DNA from: Peptostreptococcaceae bacterium VA2 | Lineage (GTDB): Bacteria > Bacillota > Clostridia > Peptostreptococcales > Peptostreptococcaceae | Assembly (NCBI GenBank): GCA_000686145.1 | Contig: JMMB01000005.1 | Location: forward strand, 1-64,000 | Length of the DNA stretch: 64,000 nucleotides | Direction of reading: 5' to 3' | Part shown: positions 35,505 to 44,244 of the stretch, piece after piece | How positions within the stretch are numbered: the stretch's first letter is position 1 | Layout of the letters: each line of letters starts with the position of its first letter | Made by a program: the position numbers and the translations under genes | Notes under the pieces: model-generated | What the model was told of the DNA's origin: nothing | The model's input: only the letters and a program-made list of their open reading frames with translations | Database searches by the model: none

Positions 35505-36494
35505 TCACTTTGGAAAACGAATGGAAAATATCGCGCCGCCCTGAGGGTGATTTTTGGCGGTAATCGTCCCTCCCTGACGTGTTATAATCATCTTGCAAAG
35601 AGCCAATCCGATACCATATCCTGTCGCACCTGAATTTTTCCCACGATAGAACCTGTCAAACAGGCATGGTAAATCTTCTTTTTCAAAGCCTGTGCCGCTG
35701 TCGTGGATGGCAATCTCGCTAAACAGTGGGTTGTCCGTGCAGACAATCTCAATCTTCCCATTCTCGCCTGAGCTTTCCATGCAATTTTTGAGGATGTTTT
35801 GAAAAGCTTGTGAAAGCCAACTAGAATCGCCCTGAATGATTATCTTTTTCGGCACGTCTACTTGCAAAACAATATCGTGCAGTTCCATTGGGATTAGTAA
35901 CGGTCGAAGTGATGTGCATATCAAGTTGTTGACATCTATCTTCTCGTTTTGAAACACCACAATGCCCGCGTCTAGGCGGGATAATTTCAATAGGGAAGTA
36001 AGCAGCCAATCCATCTGTACAAACAATTCCTTTGTTTCCCGTATCAATGATTTTCGTTCATTTTCGTCAAAGTTATTCTCTAACAATGACAGAATAAGGT
36101 TCACGGATGTGAGAGGGGTGCGGAGTTGGTGGGCTATGTCAGCTAGCGAATCGGCAAGATGCTCTTTTTCTTTTTTTAGTGCGTCGTTTTGCTCACGAAT
36201 ACGCAGCGTCATTTTTGTTATCTCGCTTTGCAAAATAGAAAGTTCGCCCTCGTCCGATTCACCAATATACAGATGGTCAGCGTTATAAAGCACAAGATCG
36301 ATTTGATCTGAAATCTGCGCAATTCTTTTATATCGGGCTTTGGTAAACTCAAAAAAAGCTGTTCCAAAGGCGGCGGCAGAAACAATGGCAAGGATTCCAG
36401 CCGCCGTATTGATTGCAAATCCCAGCGTTACAGTGGTTGTAGCTATTAAGGAGAATAAAATTGCAAACTGTCTAAACTCTCTATTCCTAAGCAT
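35505..36494 (-). CDS. Sensor histidine kinase, GC-rich island
   Basis: A 329-residue kinase with two N-terminal membrane segments, HAMP-like linker, phospho-acceptor box ADIAHQLRTPLTSVNLIL, and ATPase with ILKNCMESS, LPCLFDRFYRGK and YGIGLALCKMI. The ATG at 36494 follows GGGGAACGGGT; the frame is open to 36524. It overlaps the regulator gene by 8 bases. Confidence 0.85.
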   Translation of the reverse strand: MLRNREFRQFAILFSLIATTTVTLGFAINTAAGILAIVSAAAFGTAFFEFTKARYKRIAQISDQIDLVLYNADHLYIGESDEGELSILQSEITKMTLRIREQNDALKKEKEHLADSLADIAHQLRTPLTSVNLILSLLENNFDENERKSLIRETKELFVQMDWLLTSLLKLSRLDAGIVVFQNEKIDVNNLICTSLRPLLIPMELHDIVLQVDVPKKIIIQGDSSWLSQAFQNILKNCMESSGENGKIEIVCTDNPLFSEIAIHDSGTGFEKEDLPCLFDRFYRGKNSGATGYGIGLALCKMIITRQGGTITAKNHPQGGAIFSIRFPK

Positions 36495-37167
36495 ACCCGT
36501 TCCCCAATCTATATCCCATCCCACGAACGGTCAGGATGATTTGCGGGCTTTGGGAGTTGTTCTCTATCTTCTCTCTCAGACGTTTGATGTACACGGTCAA
36601 TGTATTGTCATTGACAAACTCGCCCGCAGCGTCCCATAATTCGTCAAGCAGCCTGCTCCTTGTGATAATACTTTTTGGATTGCTAATAAACACCAACAGT
36701 AAGCGGTATTCTAAGGGTGAAAGGAAAACCTCATTGCCGTCCTTTTTCACGACTCCGCTTGCCATATCGACATGAAGCCCGCAGATTTCAAAATCCGATG
36801 GAGAACGTCCGCTTTTTCGCAAGGCGGTTCCAATTCGTGCAATCAATTCTCGTGGACGAAAAGGCTTGGTGATATAGTCGTCTGCGCCCATATTCAGCCC
36901 GGTAACAACACTCGCCTCATCGCCAGAAGCTGTCAGAAAGATAACGGGAATATCTTGCGTTTCTTTGATTTGTGTGCAAACTGTAAAGCCATTTCCGTCA
37001 GGCAAAGAAATATCAATCAACGCCAAGTCAAATTTATTCCCGGCAAGTGCGGCAAGGGCTTCACTCCGTGTAGGAGCGTGAGTGACTGTAAATCCCTCCG
37101 AGCGGAGCAAAAGCACAAGGTTTTTGGCGATTGCCTTATCGTCCTCAACCAAAAATATCCATTTCAT
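36487..37167 (-). CDS. OmpR-type response regulator, GC-rich island
   Basis: A 226-residue regulator: VEDD, phospho-acceptor in LALIDISLPDG, Lys in TKPFR and a winged helix ending VRGMGYRLG. Its start overlaps the stop of the small HTH gene (ATGA), so the five genes of the island form one operon. Confidence 0.88.
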   Translation of the reverse strand: MKWIFLVEDDKAIAKNLVLLLRSEGFTVTHAPTRSEALAALAGNKFDLALIDISLPDGNGFTVCTQIKETQDIPVIFLTASGDEASVVTGLNMGADDYITKPFRPRELIARIGTALRKSGRSPSDFEICGLHVDMASGVVKKDGNEVFLSPLEYRLLLVFISNPKSIITRSRLLDELWDAAGEFVNDNTLTVYIKRLREKIENNSQSPQIILTVRGMGYRLGNGYA

Positions 37168-37340
37168 TTATTTTCACCATCCTTTACTTTACTGCTCCTA
37201 TATCGTCCGTCAACAGGAACAAGCCATGTATTTCCCATTTTTTTAGCTCCCTTAATCCGCCCGACAGAGCAATGGTATACTACCACTTTGTCTGTGATTC
37301 CCCAAATTTTCGTTGCTTCGTTTGTCGTTATATAATTCAC
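37164..37340 (-). CDS. Small excisionase-like HTH protein
   Basis: A 58-residue protein with a MerR/excisionase-like helix-turn-helix (NYITTNEATKIWGI) and the wing (GAKKMGNTWLVPVDGR). I chose GTG 37340 because GGAGG lies 8 bases upstream; the frame is open to 37442. Genes of this type are common within conjugative transposons, hinting that the island came from one. Confidence 0.65.
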   Translation of the reverse strand: MNYITTNEATKIWGITDKVVVYHCSVGRIKGAKKMGNTWLVPVDGRYRSSKVKDGENK

Positions 37341-37449
37341 ACATAACACCTCCATAACTCTAGTGTATTTATTTTGACAGAAATTTACAAGCTGAGGTAT
37401 AAAAAAATACAGGAGCGTGGAAAAGCGTTCACGCTCCCACAAAGGCTAA

Positions 37450-37560
37450 AGATGTTAGGCGGCTTTAAAGGGGTAGCGTACATAGCCGTCAACTTAAAAA
37501 GTCTCATTTTCAAGTTATGATATAATTCTTAATTAATCATAGCAGAAAGTGAGACTTAAA
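37450..37560. other. Junction between GC-rich island and AT-rich DNA
   Basis: GGGGTAGCGTACATAGCC at 37465 shares GGGGTAGCGT with 31473, in the same orientation on the other side of the island. CCGTCAACTTAAAAAGTCTC next to it looks like the end of an IS4-type insertion sequence, followed by a transposase remnant. Confidence 0.4.
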
Positions 37561-37563
37561 TTT

Positions 37564-37757
37564 ATGCATAAAAAACTTAAATACTTAATAAAAAATCTAA
37601 AAGATGTATTCGACGTTGATGAAAGAAATATTTAATCAAATGATGCTGAGTATTTAAAAACTATGAAAAAAGATAAAGATCGTAAAGATTTAAAATTAGC
37701 TGACTTAGGCTATTTCAAAGTGGACTATTTGAAAAGAATTGATAAGAGTGGTTCATG
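37564..37757 (+). pseudogene. IS4-family transposase remnant
   Basis: Encodes HKKLKYLIKNLKDVF, a stop, then LKLADLGYFKVDYLKRIDKSG, which matches the LADLGYF catalytic region of IS4-type transposases. Central and C-terminal parts are deleted. A start and ribosome-type site are present at the 5' end. Confidence 0.65.
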
Positions 37758-37993
37758 ATTTATATACTTACATATCTTTAGCAATGATAATATTAAGTTC
37801 TATTTTTTTATTAAAGAAATCTATAAATTCTGCTATTTGTGTTGCTATAGCTTTAATAAACATATGGCAATCGGCTATATTTGTAGATGAGTTAAATTTA
37901 TCTGGTGATATATACTCAATGGTATGCTTAGGTATAGAAATTTTACTTGTACTTGTAATACCTGTAGTTTATGAGAGAAAATCAAAGGAATAA
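37739..37993 (+). CDS. Small membrane protein, probably 5'-truncated
   Basis: An open frame of 84 codons with three hydrophobic segments (ISLAMIILSSIFLLKK, ICVAIALINIWQSAI, LGIEILLVLVIPVVY). The only start at the beginning is a TTG inside the transposase remnant without a ribosome site, so the gene probably lost its 5' end at the insertion. Family not recognised. Confidence 0.45.
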   Translation: MIRVVHDLYTYISLAMIILSSIFLLKKSINSAICVAIALINIWQSAIFVDELNLSGDIYSMVCLGIEILLVLVIPVVYERKSKE

Positions 37994-38093
37994 ATTCTAA
38001 GTTTATACAAAATCTAATCTTCACCTAATATACGATATTATATACTTTAAGTACAGTAAACAATACTAATAAATCTTAGAGGAGGAATAAATT

Positions 38094-38330
38094 ATGAAAT
38101 TAAAAAAATTAAGTGTAGGAGTTTTATCGATAGCAGTTTTAGCAGTAGGAGGATTAACAGCTTTTGCAGATAATGGTAAGGATGTTAATCCTAGTGGCGA
38201 TATAGCAGCAACTACTGTTCCAAGTGTTGAGGCAAGTAACAAAGGTGAAATTAAAGAAACAATAAAAGATAAAGACCTTACAAAACAAGAACAGGCTGCT
38301 GAGTTAATACCTTCTATAGAAGCAAAATAA
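38094..38330 (+). CDS. Small secreted protein (78 aa)
   Basis: Strong ribosome site (AGGAGG) and a clear signal peptide, KLKKLSVGVLSIAVLAVGG ending AFA before Asp. The mature 50 residues are hydrophilic and charged (KGEIKETIKDKDLTKQEQ). It precedes a two-component system separated by a terminator, so it may be its target or a sensed accessory protein. Family not recognised. Confidence 0.65.
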   Translation: MKLKKLSVGVLSIAVLAVGGLTAFADNGKDVNPSGDIAATTVPSVEASNKGEIKETIKDKDLTKQEQAAELIPSIEAK

Positions 38331-38404
38331 TATAAAGAGTAAAACATTTAAATACCAATTTATTAATAAATTATGTGAAAATAAAAATTTGCTCAATACA
38401 TTTG

Positions 38405-38440
38405 ATACAGGCTATACTATACGTATAGCCTGTATTTTTA
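38405..38440 (+). terminator. Intrinsic terminator
   Basis: ATACAGGCTATAC and GTATAGCCTGTAT are perfect 13-base arms around TATAC, followed by TTTTT. It ends the secreted-protein gene 16 bases before the regulator gene. Confidence 0.85.
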
Positions 38441-38455
38441 GGGAGGAAGATTAAA

Positions 38456-39124
38456 TTGAAAATTCTATTGGTGGAAGATGAAATAAAGCTTTCAAATATA
38501 TTACAAAAGGGATTAAAAAAACAAGGGTTTGCTGTTGATATAGCTTTAGATGGTGAAGAAGCTTTGTATCAAATAGAGTTAAATTGTTATGATCTTGTAG
38601 TCTTAGATTTAAACCTACCAAAGGTAAGTGGGTTAGATGTTTTAAGATTTATTCGTGAAACTGGCAATACTAAAGTTCTTATATTATCTGCAAATAATAG
38701 TGTGGAAGATAAGGTATTAGGTCTTGATTTAGGAGCCAATGATTATTTACAAAAGCCTTTTGACTTTTCTGAGCTTTTAGCGAGGATAAGGAATTTATTA
38801 CGTTGGAAATTTAACACTGAAAGTGAAATTATAAATTATGAAGATTTATCAATAAATATTGTCGGGAAAACAGTAACAAAGTTAGGTGAAAATATGCGAT
38901 TAACTAATAAGGAGTATGCTATATTGGAGTATCTTGCAACAAATCGTAATCGATACATAACATCTGAAGAAATTATTGAACATGTATGGGATAGCGACGT
39001 AGATTTGTTTTCGAATTCATTTAATTACCATATTTCAGTGCTAAAAAAGAAGTTACAGACAGATGGTGCCATAATAAACGAAAGAAGGAAAGGATATAAA
39101 TTTGGACAAGATGAAAACTCTTAA
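38456..39124 (+). CDS. OmpR-type response regulator
   Basis: A 222-residue regulator with a TTG start behind GGGAGG. It has VEDE, phospho-acceptor in LVVLDLNLP, Lys in QKPFD and a winged helix (LTNKEYAILEYLATNRNRYI). It overlaps the kinase gene by 23 bases. No transporter is linked, unlike the other two-component systems here. Confidence 0.88.
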   Translation: MKILLVEDEIKLSNILQKGLKKQGFAVDIALDGEEALYQIELNCYDLVVLDLNLPKVSGLDVLRFIRETGNTKVLILSANNSVEDKVLGLDLGANDYLQKPFDFSELLARIRNLLRWKFNTESEIINYEDLSINIVGKTVTKLGENMRLTNKEYAILEYLATNRNRYITSEEIIEHVWDSDVDLFSNSFNYHISVLKKKLQTDGAIINERRKGYKFGQDENS

Positions 39125-40238
39125 GATAAAAATAACCCTTCTATCTATTTCTATTTTAATATTTACTATGACCTTGTTGACAGGATATAGTTTCTATAGT
39201 AGCAATAAGTATTTTGTTGCACCACTTATTGAAAGTGAAGCAATATATAAAAATGAAGATAAAGTAAATACTGAAAATAATAGTCAAACAGAACAATTAG
39301 TCGAAATTGCTGCATCTTGCAATCCAGCAGAGTCTCAAAAAGACTTTGTAACTACACAAATAGTTTTCATGATATTAATAACTGGAGTTGGTGCAATATT
39401 AATATATACAGTTGTTGCAAAATCACTTAAACCTTTGAACACTTTAAATGAAGCAGTTAAGGAAATAGATGAAATTTCACTTAACAAACAGATAGAATTG
39501 CCTAGTTGTAATGATGAAGTATATTATCTCACAAAATCTTTTAATACTATGCTATGTAGATTAAAAAGCTCTTTTGAAATTCAGAGGAATTTTTCTTATA
39601 ATGCTGCTCATGAATTAAAAACTCCTTTAACAGTAATTAAATCCTCTATTGATGTATTGGAATTAGATGAAAATCCAACTATTGATGATTATAAAGAAAA
39701 TGTATCTATTGTCAAAGAAAGCACAAATGAACTTATACAAATAGTAGAGCAATTATTATCTCTATCTTTAACTGAAAAAATAGATACGCAAAAAGTTAAT
39801 TTAGAACAAATTATTTTACACTGTGTAGAAGACTACCATAAAGAAATAAAGAAAAAAAATATTAATGTATTAACAAATTTATGTAAAGTAGAGATGAATT
39901 CTAATTTAATATTATTAAAAAGTATTATTTCCAATATAGTATCAAATGCAATTAAATATAATAAACAGAACGGAAATTTAACTATCGTAACTATTAAAGA
40001 AAATAATGACGTAGTAATTAAAATATCAGACAATGGCATTGGAATAAAAAAAGAAAATTTGCCACATATTTTTGAAGCTTTTTATAGAGTAGACCTATCA
40101 CGATCTAAACAAATAAAAGGTAATGGACTTGGTCTTTCTATAGCAAAAGTATCAATCGAAAAGTTAGGCGGAAATATAAATATAGGCAGTGAAATCAATA
40201 AGGGAACAGAGGTAATTATAAAATTACCTGTTAGTTAA
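39102..40238 (+). CDS. Sensor histidine kinase
   Basis: A 378-residue kinase: membrane segments at about 8-28 and 88-108 flank a 60-residue extracellular loop, then HAMP, phospho-acceptor box YNAAHELKTPLTVIKSS, and ATPase with SNAIKYN, LPHIFEAFYRVD and GNGLGLSIAKV. Start TTG 39102 or ATG 39111. It forms a pair with the preceding regulator. Confidence 0.87.
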   Translation: MDKMKTLKIKITLLSISILIFTMTLLTGYSFYSSNKYFVAPLIESEAIYKNEDKVNTENNSQTEQLVEIAASCNPAESQKDFVTTQIVFMILITGVGAILIYTVVAKSLKPLNTLNEAVKEIDEISLNKQIELPSCNDEVYYLTKSFNTMLCRLKSSFEIQRNFSYNAAHELKTPLTVIKSSIDVLELDENPTIDDYKENVSIVKESTNELIQIVEQLLSLSLTEKIDTQKVNLEQIILHCVEDYHKEIKKKNINVLTNLCKVEMNSNLILLKSIISNIVSNAIKYNKQNGNLTIVTIKENNDVVIKISDNGIGIKKENLPHIFEAFYRVDLSRSKQIKGNGLGLSIAKVSIEKLGGNINIGSEINKGTEVIIKLPVS

Positions 40239-40261
40239 AATTAAATATTAGTAAATCAAAA

Positions 40262-40345
40262 ATAGGACGGTTGCAATAATAAATGAACTGCACCCTGTCA
40301 AGTAGACAGTTTAAAAAATAAAAATTTGGACATGGTACAATAAAC
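40262..40345. mobile_element. IS end remnant
   Basis: TGCACCCTGTCAAGTAGACAG resembles the terminal sequence of IS3-family elements (IS150-like). No transposase remains. It abuts the truncated exporter gene, and so probably marks the breakpoint. Confidence 0.45.
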
Positions 40346-40347
40346 TA

Positions 40348-40698
40348 GACACAAAGTTAAGAGAAAAAGGAGTAAAGTTATCAGGTGGGCAAAAGCAGAG
40401 AGTTGCTATTATAAGAGCACTTATTAGCAACTCAAATATTATAATATTTGATGAAGCAACATCGGCACTAGATAATATAACTCAAAAAACTATAACAGAA
40501 AATATAAGTGAATTGTTAGAAAATAAAACTGTTATAGTGATAGCACATAGATTATCTACTATAAAAAACGCAGATAAAATATATGTTATAGACAAAGGAA
40601 GAGTTATTGAATCAGGTAATCATGAGGAGCTTATACTAAACCAAGATACGTACTATAGTTTAGTAAATGAGCAAAAACAGAGCCTATCATTAGCTTAA
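40348..40698 (+). pseudogene. C-terminal end of an ABC exporter
   Basis: An open frame encoding VKLSGGQKQRVAIIRALIS, IIIFDEATSALD, VIVIAHRLSTIKNADKI and a normal C-terminus, i.e. the last 110 residues of a peptide/lipid exporter ATPase. Membrane domain and Walker A are missing. Related to the more decayed piece at 13836-14012. Confidence 0.85.
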
Positions 40699-40702
40699 TA
40701 AA

Positions 40703-40740
40703 AAAACTATGAAATAACTGAGTTATTTTATAGTTTTTTT
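40703..40740 (+). terminator. Intrinsic terminator ahead of parA copy 2
   Basis: AAAACTAT-AAATAACT pairs with AGTTATTT-ATAGTTTT, followed by Ts; counterpart of 14044-14082. Confidence 0.8.
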
Positions 40741-40809
40741 TATGTTTTAAAATATATAAAACTATGATAAAATATATTAATAACTATAAAAAAACTTGGA
40801 GGAAAACTA

Positions 40810-41622
40810 ATGAGAACTAAGTTAATAACTTACTTTAATATAAAAGGCGGTATTTACAAGACTTCTATGTCAATAATCACTGCATATGAACTAGCTAAAG
40901 ATGAAAACAAAAGAATATTACTATGGGATTTAGACTTACAAGAAAATCTTACTCAGTATGTATATAAAGTTAATCATGAAGATAAAACAACGATAGATAT
41001 AGTTGATGGATTAAGTGCAGAAGAGGTAATTGTAAAGTGTCCAAATCAAAACTATCCAAACATAGATATAATACCATCAGATATAGGTTTAGCTATGTTA
41101 GATGAAAAAATAAGCCTACAACCAGCAAGAGAAAAAGTGCTTGCTAGATGGTACATGAAAAATATAGATGTATTAGAAAAGTACGATTATATAATTTGTG
41201 ATCTATCACCGAGTTACAATTTAACTGCTAAAAATATACTTTATCTAGCTGATTCTATAATAGTCCCTATTATGGATAAGAATATATCTTCTTTAAGAGG
41301 AGCTACGTTATTTAAAGAACTATGGACTAGAGATAAATATTATTTAGAAAAAGAAGATAATGATATTAAGGCTACTGTTTTAGTAGGATATGAAAAACAA
41401 AGAACTCAAGTATCTGATTTATTTGATCAATACCTTCAAAAATTTGATGAGTTAAAAGATATGATGTTAAATTCATTTATAAGAAGAAATACTTTTGTTG
41501 AAAAATCATTATTAAGTAAATTAAGTATAAGTGATTATTTGAAAAAGAATAATCAAACTCATTTTAGTAAAGAAGAAATTGAAAATATGATAGAAGAATT
41601 AAAAGAAAAGGATGTGTTGTAG
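40810..41622 (+). CDS. parA: ParA-type partition ATPase, copy 2
   Basis: A 270-residue protein almost identical to that at 14151 (visible changes: Leu to Gln in CPN-QNYP, Ala to Thr in RGATLFK). Deviant Walker A KGGIYKTS. GGAGG before the ATG. Unlike copy 1 it is followed by an intact partner gene, one base after its stop. Third-position differences between the copies show they are not a very recent duplication. Confidence 0.88.
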   Translation: MRTKLITYFNIKGGIYKTSMSIITAYELAKDENKRILLWDLDLQENLTQYVYKVNHEDKTTIDIVDGLSAEEVIVKCPNQNYPNIDIIPSDIGLAMLDEKISLQPAREKVLARWYMKNIDVLEKYDYIICDLSPSYNLTAKNILYLADSIIVPIMDKNISSLRGATLFKELWTRDKYYLEKEDNDIKATVLVGYEKQRTQVSDLFDQYLQKFDELKDMMLNSFIRRNTFVEKSLLSKLSISDYLKKNNQTHFSKEEIENMIEELKEKDVL

Positions 41623-41955
41623 ATGCCTAAGATAGATATGAATTTATTAAAAGAAGAAGTTCCTACAACGAAAAAGTCAACAGTTATACATGAGACTAAT
41701 CCAAGTAAAACATCAATATCTATATATGATATTGTTAAAAAGGAAAAAAAGAAAAGTAAGGAACAAGTTGGAGTAACATTAGACAAAGAAATAGTTGATA
41801 AGCTAAAGACTGTAGTTATAGATTCTAATATAAATATGTCTAAGTTGTTTGAAAACTTACTTATGCCATTACTTGAAGATGTAAAAATAAAAGAAAAAAA
41901 TATAGAAATATATAATAATAAAAATAAGTTAAAAGGCAGAAGAAAGTCAGAGTAA
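41623..41955 (+). CDS. ParA partner DNA-binding protein (RHH-like)
   Basis: A 110-residue basic protein. The N-terminal half is flexible (EEVPTTKKSTVIHETN) and the C-terminal half (GVTLDKEIVDKLKTVVIDSNINMSKLFENLL) fits a ribbon-helix-helix domain. Start one codon after parA. Expected to bind a centromere site and stimulate ParA. Intact counterpart of 14964-15296. Confidence 0.75.
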   Translation: MPKIDMNLLKEEVPTTKKSTVIHETNPSKTSISIYDIVKKEKKKSKEQVGVTLDKEIVDKLKTVVIDSNINMSKLFENLLMPLLEDVKIKEKNIEIYNNKNKLKGRRKSE

Positions 41956-42112
41956 ATTTTTATAATATTCATTAAAAGTATGATAAATATTAAGAAAATA
42001 TTGCATGTAGAGTATAAAAAGCAGAGATAAAGTGAATTAAGAAATAATTAAATAATATATACTAATATGGTTGAATATGTTAAAATTTAAATAAAGAAAT
42101 CGAAAAATAAAT

Positions 42113-42222
42113 ATAAAAAAAGCTAAGAGCCATAAGTTTTGGTCGACTTACTCTTAGCTTTTGCTATAACACTCTTGATAAGAGAGAACTCTCATCAGAG
42201 ATTTTTTATATTTTTATTATGT
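42113..42222 (-). ncRNA. Predicted counter-transcribed RNA regulating rep copy 2
   Basis: Minus-strand promoter TTGACT (42256-42251), 16-base spacer, GATAAT (42234-42229); terminator hairpin with T run from 42114-42162. Same organisation as at 15455, with the stem bases changed in a compensating way and the loop altered to TTTGGTCG. The covariation is good evidence that the RNA fold matters. Confidence 0.6.
42117..42209 (+). promoter_or_regulatory. Structured rep leader, copy 2
   Basis: A perfect 12-bp stem AAAAGCTAAGAG/CTCTTAGCTTTT carries an upper stem AAGT/ACTT and loop with TTGG. A second hairpin (CTCTT/AAGAG) and a weak TCTC-type stem followed by TTTTTT come next. The sequence GAGAGAACTCCTTATC before rep can pair partly with GATAAGAGAGAACTCTC here, as in copy 1. 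Confidence 0.55.
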
Positions 42223-42401
42223 ATTAATATTATCATACATATTCATATATAGTCAATAATTTTGATATATAAAATAATATAAAAATTAATTTACATAGAT
42301 TTTAAAATCTTAATTCATATTAAGTAATAATTTTTGTGAAATAATCTGAGAGAACTCCTTATCTTTAGTGTCAATTTACTGAAAATAGAGGGGTATTTTT
42401 T

Positions 42402-43694
42402 ATGCAAATGACAGACTTTTGCAACCATTTATACAATGAAAGTACAGATGGTTACATACAAATATTAAAATTAAATGAAAAAAATAGTACTGGTGAACGT
42501 ACAATTAAAATATATAATACAAGAAATGATGGGTTAAGAGAGATTGTAGAAGTGCTTCACGATGAAGATGATGTGTTTTTATCACCAAATACAATGTATC
42601 TACCAAAGCGAAGAGTAGAAAATATTAGGCAGTTTAGAGCCTTATTCCAAGATATAGATTGTAATAAATTAGGGTTTGAAAAAGCTGAAACTGTGTATAT
42701 GATATGGATGCTATATTATGATGGAAAGGTTCCAAAGCCTACTATGGTTACAGATAGTGGACAAGGAGTTCATCTTTATTGGAGAATAGAAAATGCTCCA
42801 TATGGAGCTTTAAATACATGGCAAGAACTGCAAGACTATATATATTATCAATTAAAGCATTTAGGGGCTGATAGGAAATCAACAGATGGTGCAAGGGTAC
42901 TTAGATTACCTGGAACTATAAATTCTAAGAACGAAGAGGATTGCAAAGTTTTATATATTGATAATGAATTAGAGTACTCTATGTATGATTTAAGAGAGCA
43001 ATATTTAAATTATAAGCCTAAATCATATCAGTTACAAATTATAGAAACCAAGAAAAATGATACTAAGGTTATTTCAAATAGATTTTTTAATTCATATAGC
43101 TTACATATGGAAAGAGCTAATGATTTACAAACTCTATGCAAGCTTAGAAAGTATGATATGACAGGTTTTAGAAACATGGCTATACATTGCTATGCTTATT
43201 GGAAAGGCATATACGTTAGAGATTTTTATGAGCTTGAAAATGTAGTTATGGAGTTAAATAGTGCATTTACTGAGCCACTTAAGGACACTGAGATAAGGGC
43301 TATTTTAAGAAGTGTTCCAAAGGCTATAGATAAGTTTATAGCTTATGAGCAAGGAAGAAGAAGTGGAGAATGTAAGCGAGTGTCTAAAGGCATGAGAGAT
43401 AAAGAGGGCTATTGGTACAAAAATGATACCTTAATTGATAGATTAGAAATAAGTAGAAGTGAACAAAAGCATATGAAAACTATTATAGACACTGATGAAA
43501 AGTATGATAGGAATAATGTGAAGAGAAGAAATAGTAGAAGAGACGAAGAGGGTTTAACTAAAAGAGAAAAAGAAAAGTTAGATAATATAAATAAGATTAA
43601 AAATCTAGTGAATAAAGGATTAAAGAACAAAGAAATATCAGAAATGTTAAATATATCAATAAGACAAGTTCAACGACTTAAAAAAGAAATGTAG
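42402..43694 (+). CDS. rep: Plasmid replication initiator with primase-polymerase-like domain, copy 2
   Basis: A 430-residue paralogue of the protein at 15743. All prim-pol motifs are kept (FQDIDCN, DSGQGVHLYW, RVLRLPGTINSKN). Residues 1-390 differ at only about 20 positions, but the C-terminal helix-turn-helix is unrelated in sequence (LKNKEISEMLNISIRQVQRLKKEM). This suggests a different DNA-contact specificity on the same catalytic body. Start behind GAGGGG. Confidence 0.78.
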   Translation: MQMTDFCNHLYNESTDGYIQILKLNEKNSTGERTIKIYNTRNDGLREIVEVLHDEDDVFLSPNTMYLPKRRVENIRQFRALFQDIDCNKLGFEKAETVYMIWMLYYDGKVPKPTMVTDSGQGVHLYWRIENAPYGALNTWQELQDYIYYQLKHLGADRKSTDGARVLRLPGTINSKNEEDCKVLYIDNELEYSMYDLREQYLNYKPKSYQLQIIETKKNDTKVISNRFFNSYSLHMERANDLQTLCKLRKYDMTGFRNMAIHCYAYWKGIYVRDFYELENVVMELNSAFTEPLKDTEIRAILRSVPKAIDKFIAYEQGRRSGECKRVSKGMRDKEGYWYKNDTLIDRLEISRSEQKHMKTIIDTDEKYDRNNVKRRNSRRDEEGLTKREKEKLDNINKIKNLVNKGLKNKEISEMLNISIRQVQRLKKEM

Positions 43695-43836
43695 GGGTGA
43701 CATGAAATGGCTCTTTATAAATATGTGGTACTCTTTTTTTAGTGTGGTCTAAATTAAAAACATAATGTTTTAGTAGGACTTTACTTTGTTTTGTAGAATA
43801 TCCAATATAAATGAATTAATTAGGAGGGTGTTTTAA

Positions 43837-44100
43837 ATGAAATTAAAACTAAGTGACTTACCTCCACAATTTGAAAATATAGCTGAGAAGATAGGTCTTG
43901 ATAGAGCTAAGATGCTATTTGAAGAATTTGGAGGGACATCTGTGTATTTTCCTACGGAAAAGATGATATATAAAGGGGTTCGTGACAGAGAAATTATGGC
44001 TGAGTACAATGGTTTTAACCATAAGGAATTAGCTATTAAATACAATATGTCTGAAAGTTATATAAGATCTATCATAAATAAACAAAAGAAAAGTGCTTAA
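43837..44100 (+). CDS. Mor-like transcription regulator, copy 2
   Basis: An 87-residue protein with FGGTSVYFPTEKM, RDREIMAEYNGFNHKELA and a C-terminal helix-turn-helix. Residues 29-87 are identical to copy 1 at 22640, while residues 14-28 differ (AEKIGLDRAKMLFEE). AGGAGG before the ATG. It follows rep copy 2, as copy 1 follows the region after replicon 1. Confidence 0.8.
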   Translation: MKLKLSDLPPQFENIAEKIGLDRAKMLFEEFGGTSVYFPTEKMIYKGVRDREIMAEYNGFNHKELAIKYNMSESYIRSIINKQKKSA

Positions 44101-44167
44101 TATTTTATTGACAAAGGTTGATTTAAAAAGGTACTATGGTTTTTCAGTGAGTTCTAGTTTTTTAAAT

Positions 44168-44205
44168 AAAAAGCCGCTTATCCAGTTATGGGTAGGCGGC
44201 TTTTT
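44168..44205. terminator. Bidirectional terminator
   Basis: Same hairpin as at 22972-23009 (AAAAAGCCGC/GCGGCTTTTT), following the Mor-like gene and overlapping the stop of a yvrJ remnant. Confidence 0.85.
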
Positions 44206-44243
44206 ACTTTTTATTATTTAATTCATTAATATTTGAGCTTAAA
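44204..44243 (-). pseudogene. 3' end of a yvrJ-type gene, cut by a transposon end
   Basis: Only the last 13 codons (SLSSNINELNNKK) remain, matching 23008-23046; the sequence is then replaced by the GGGGGAGACC end at 44245. Confidence 0.85.
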
Positions 44244-44244
44244 C

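Noticed and set aside
36772-37335. 187-codon plus-strand frame opposite the island response regulator
   Set aside because: The opposite strand encodes a complete OmpR regulator with all key residues; this frame shows no domain and no start signal.
40262-40345. Intact IS3-family element
   Set aside because: Only an end-like sequence is present, with no transposase frames on either side.
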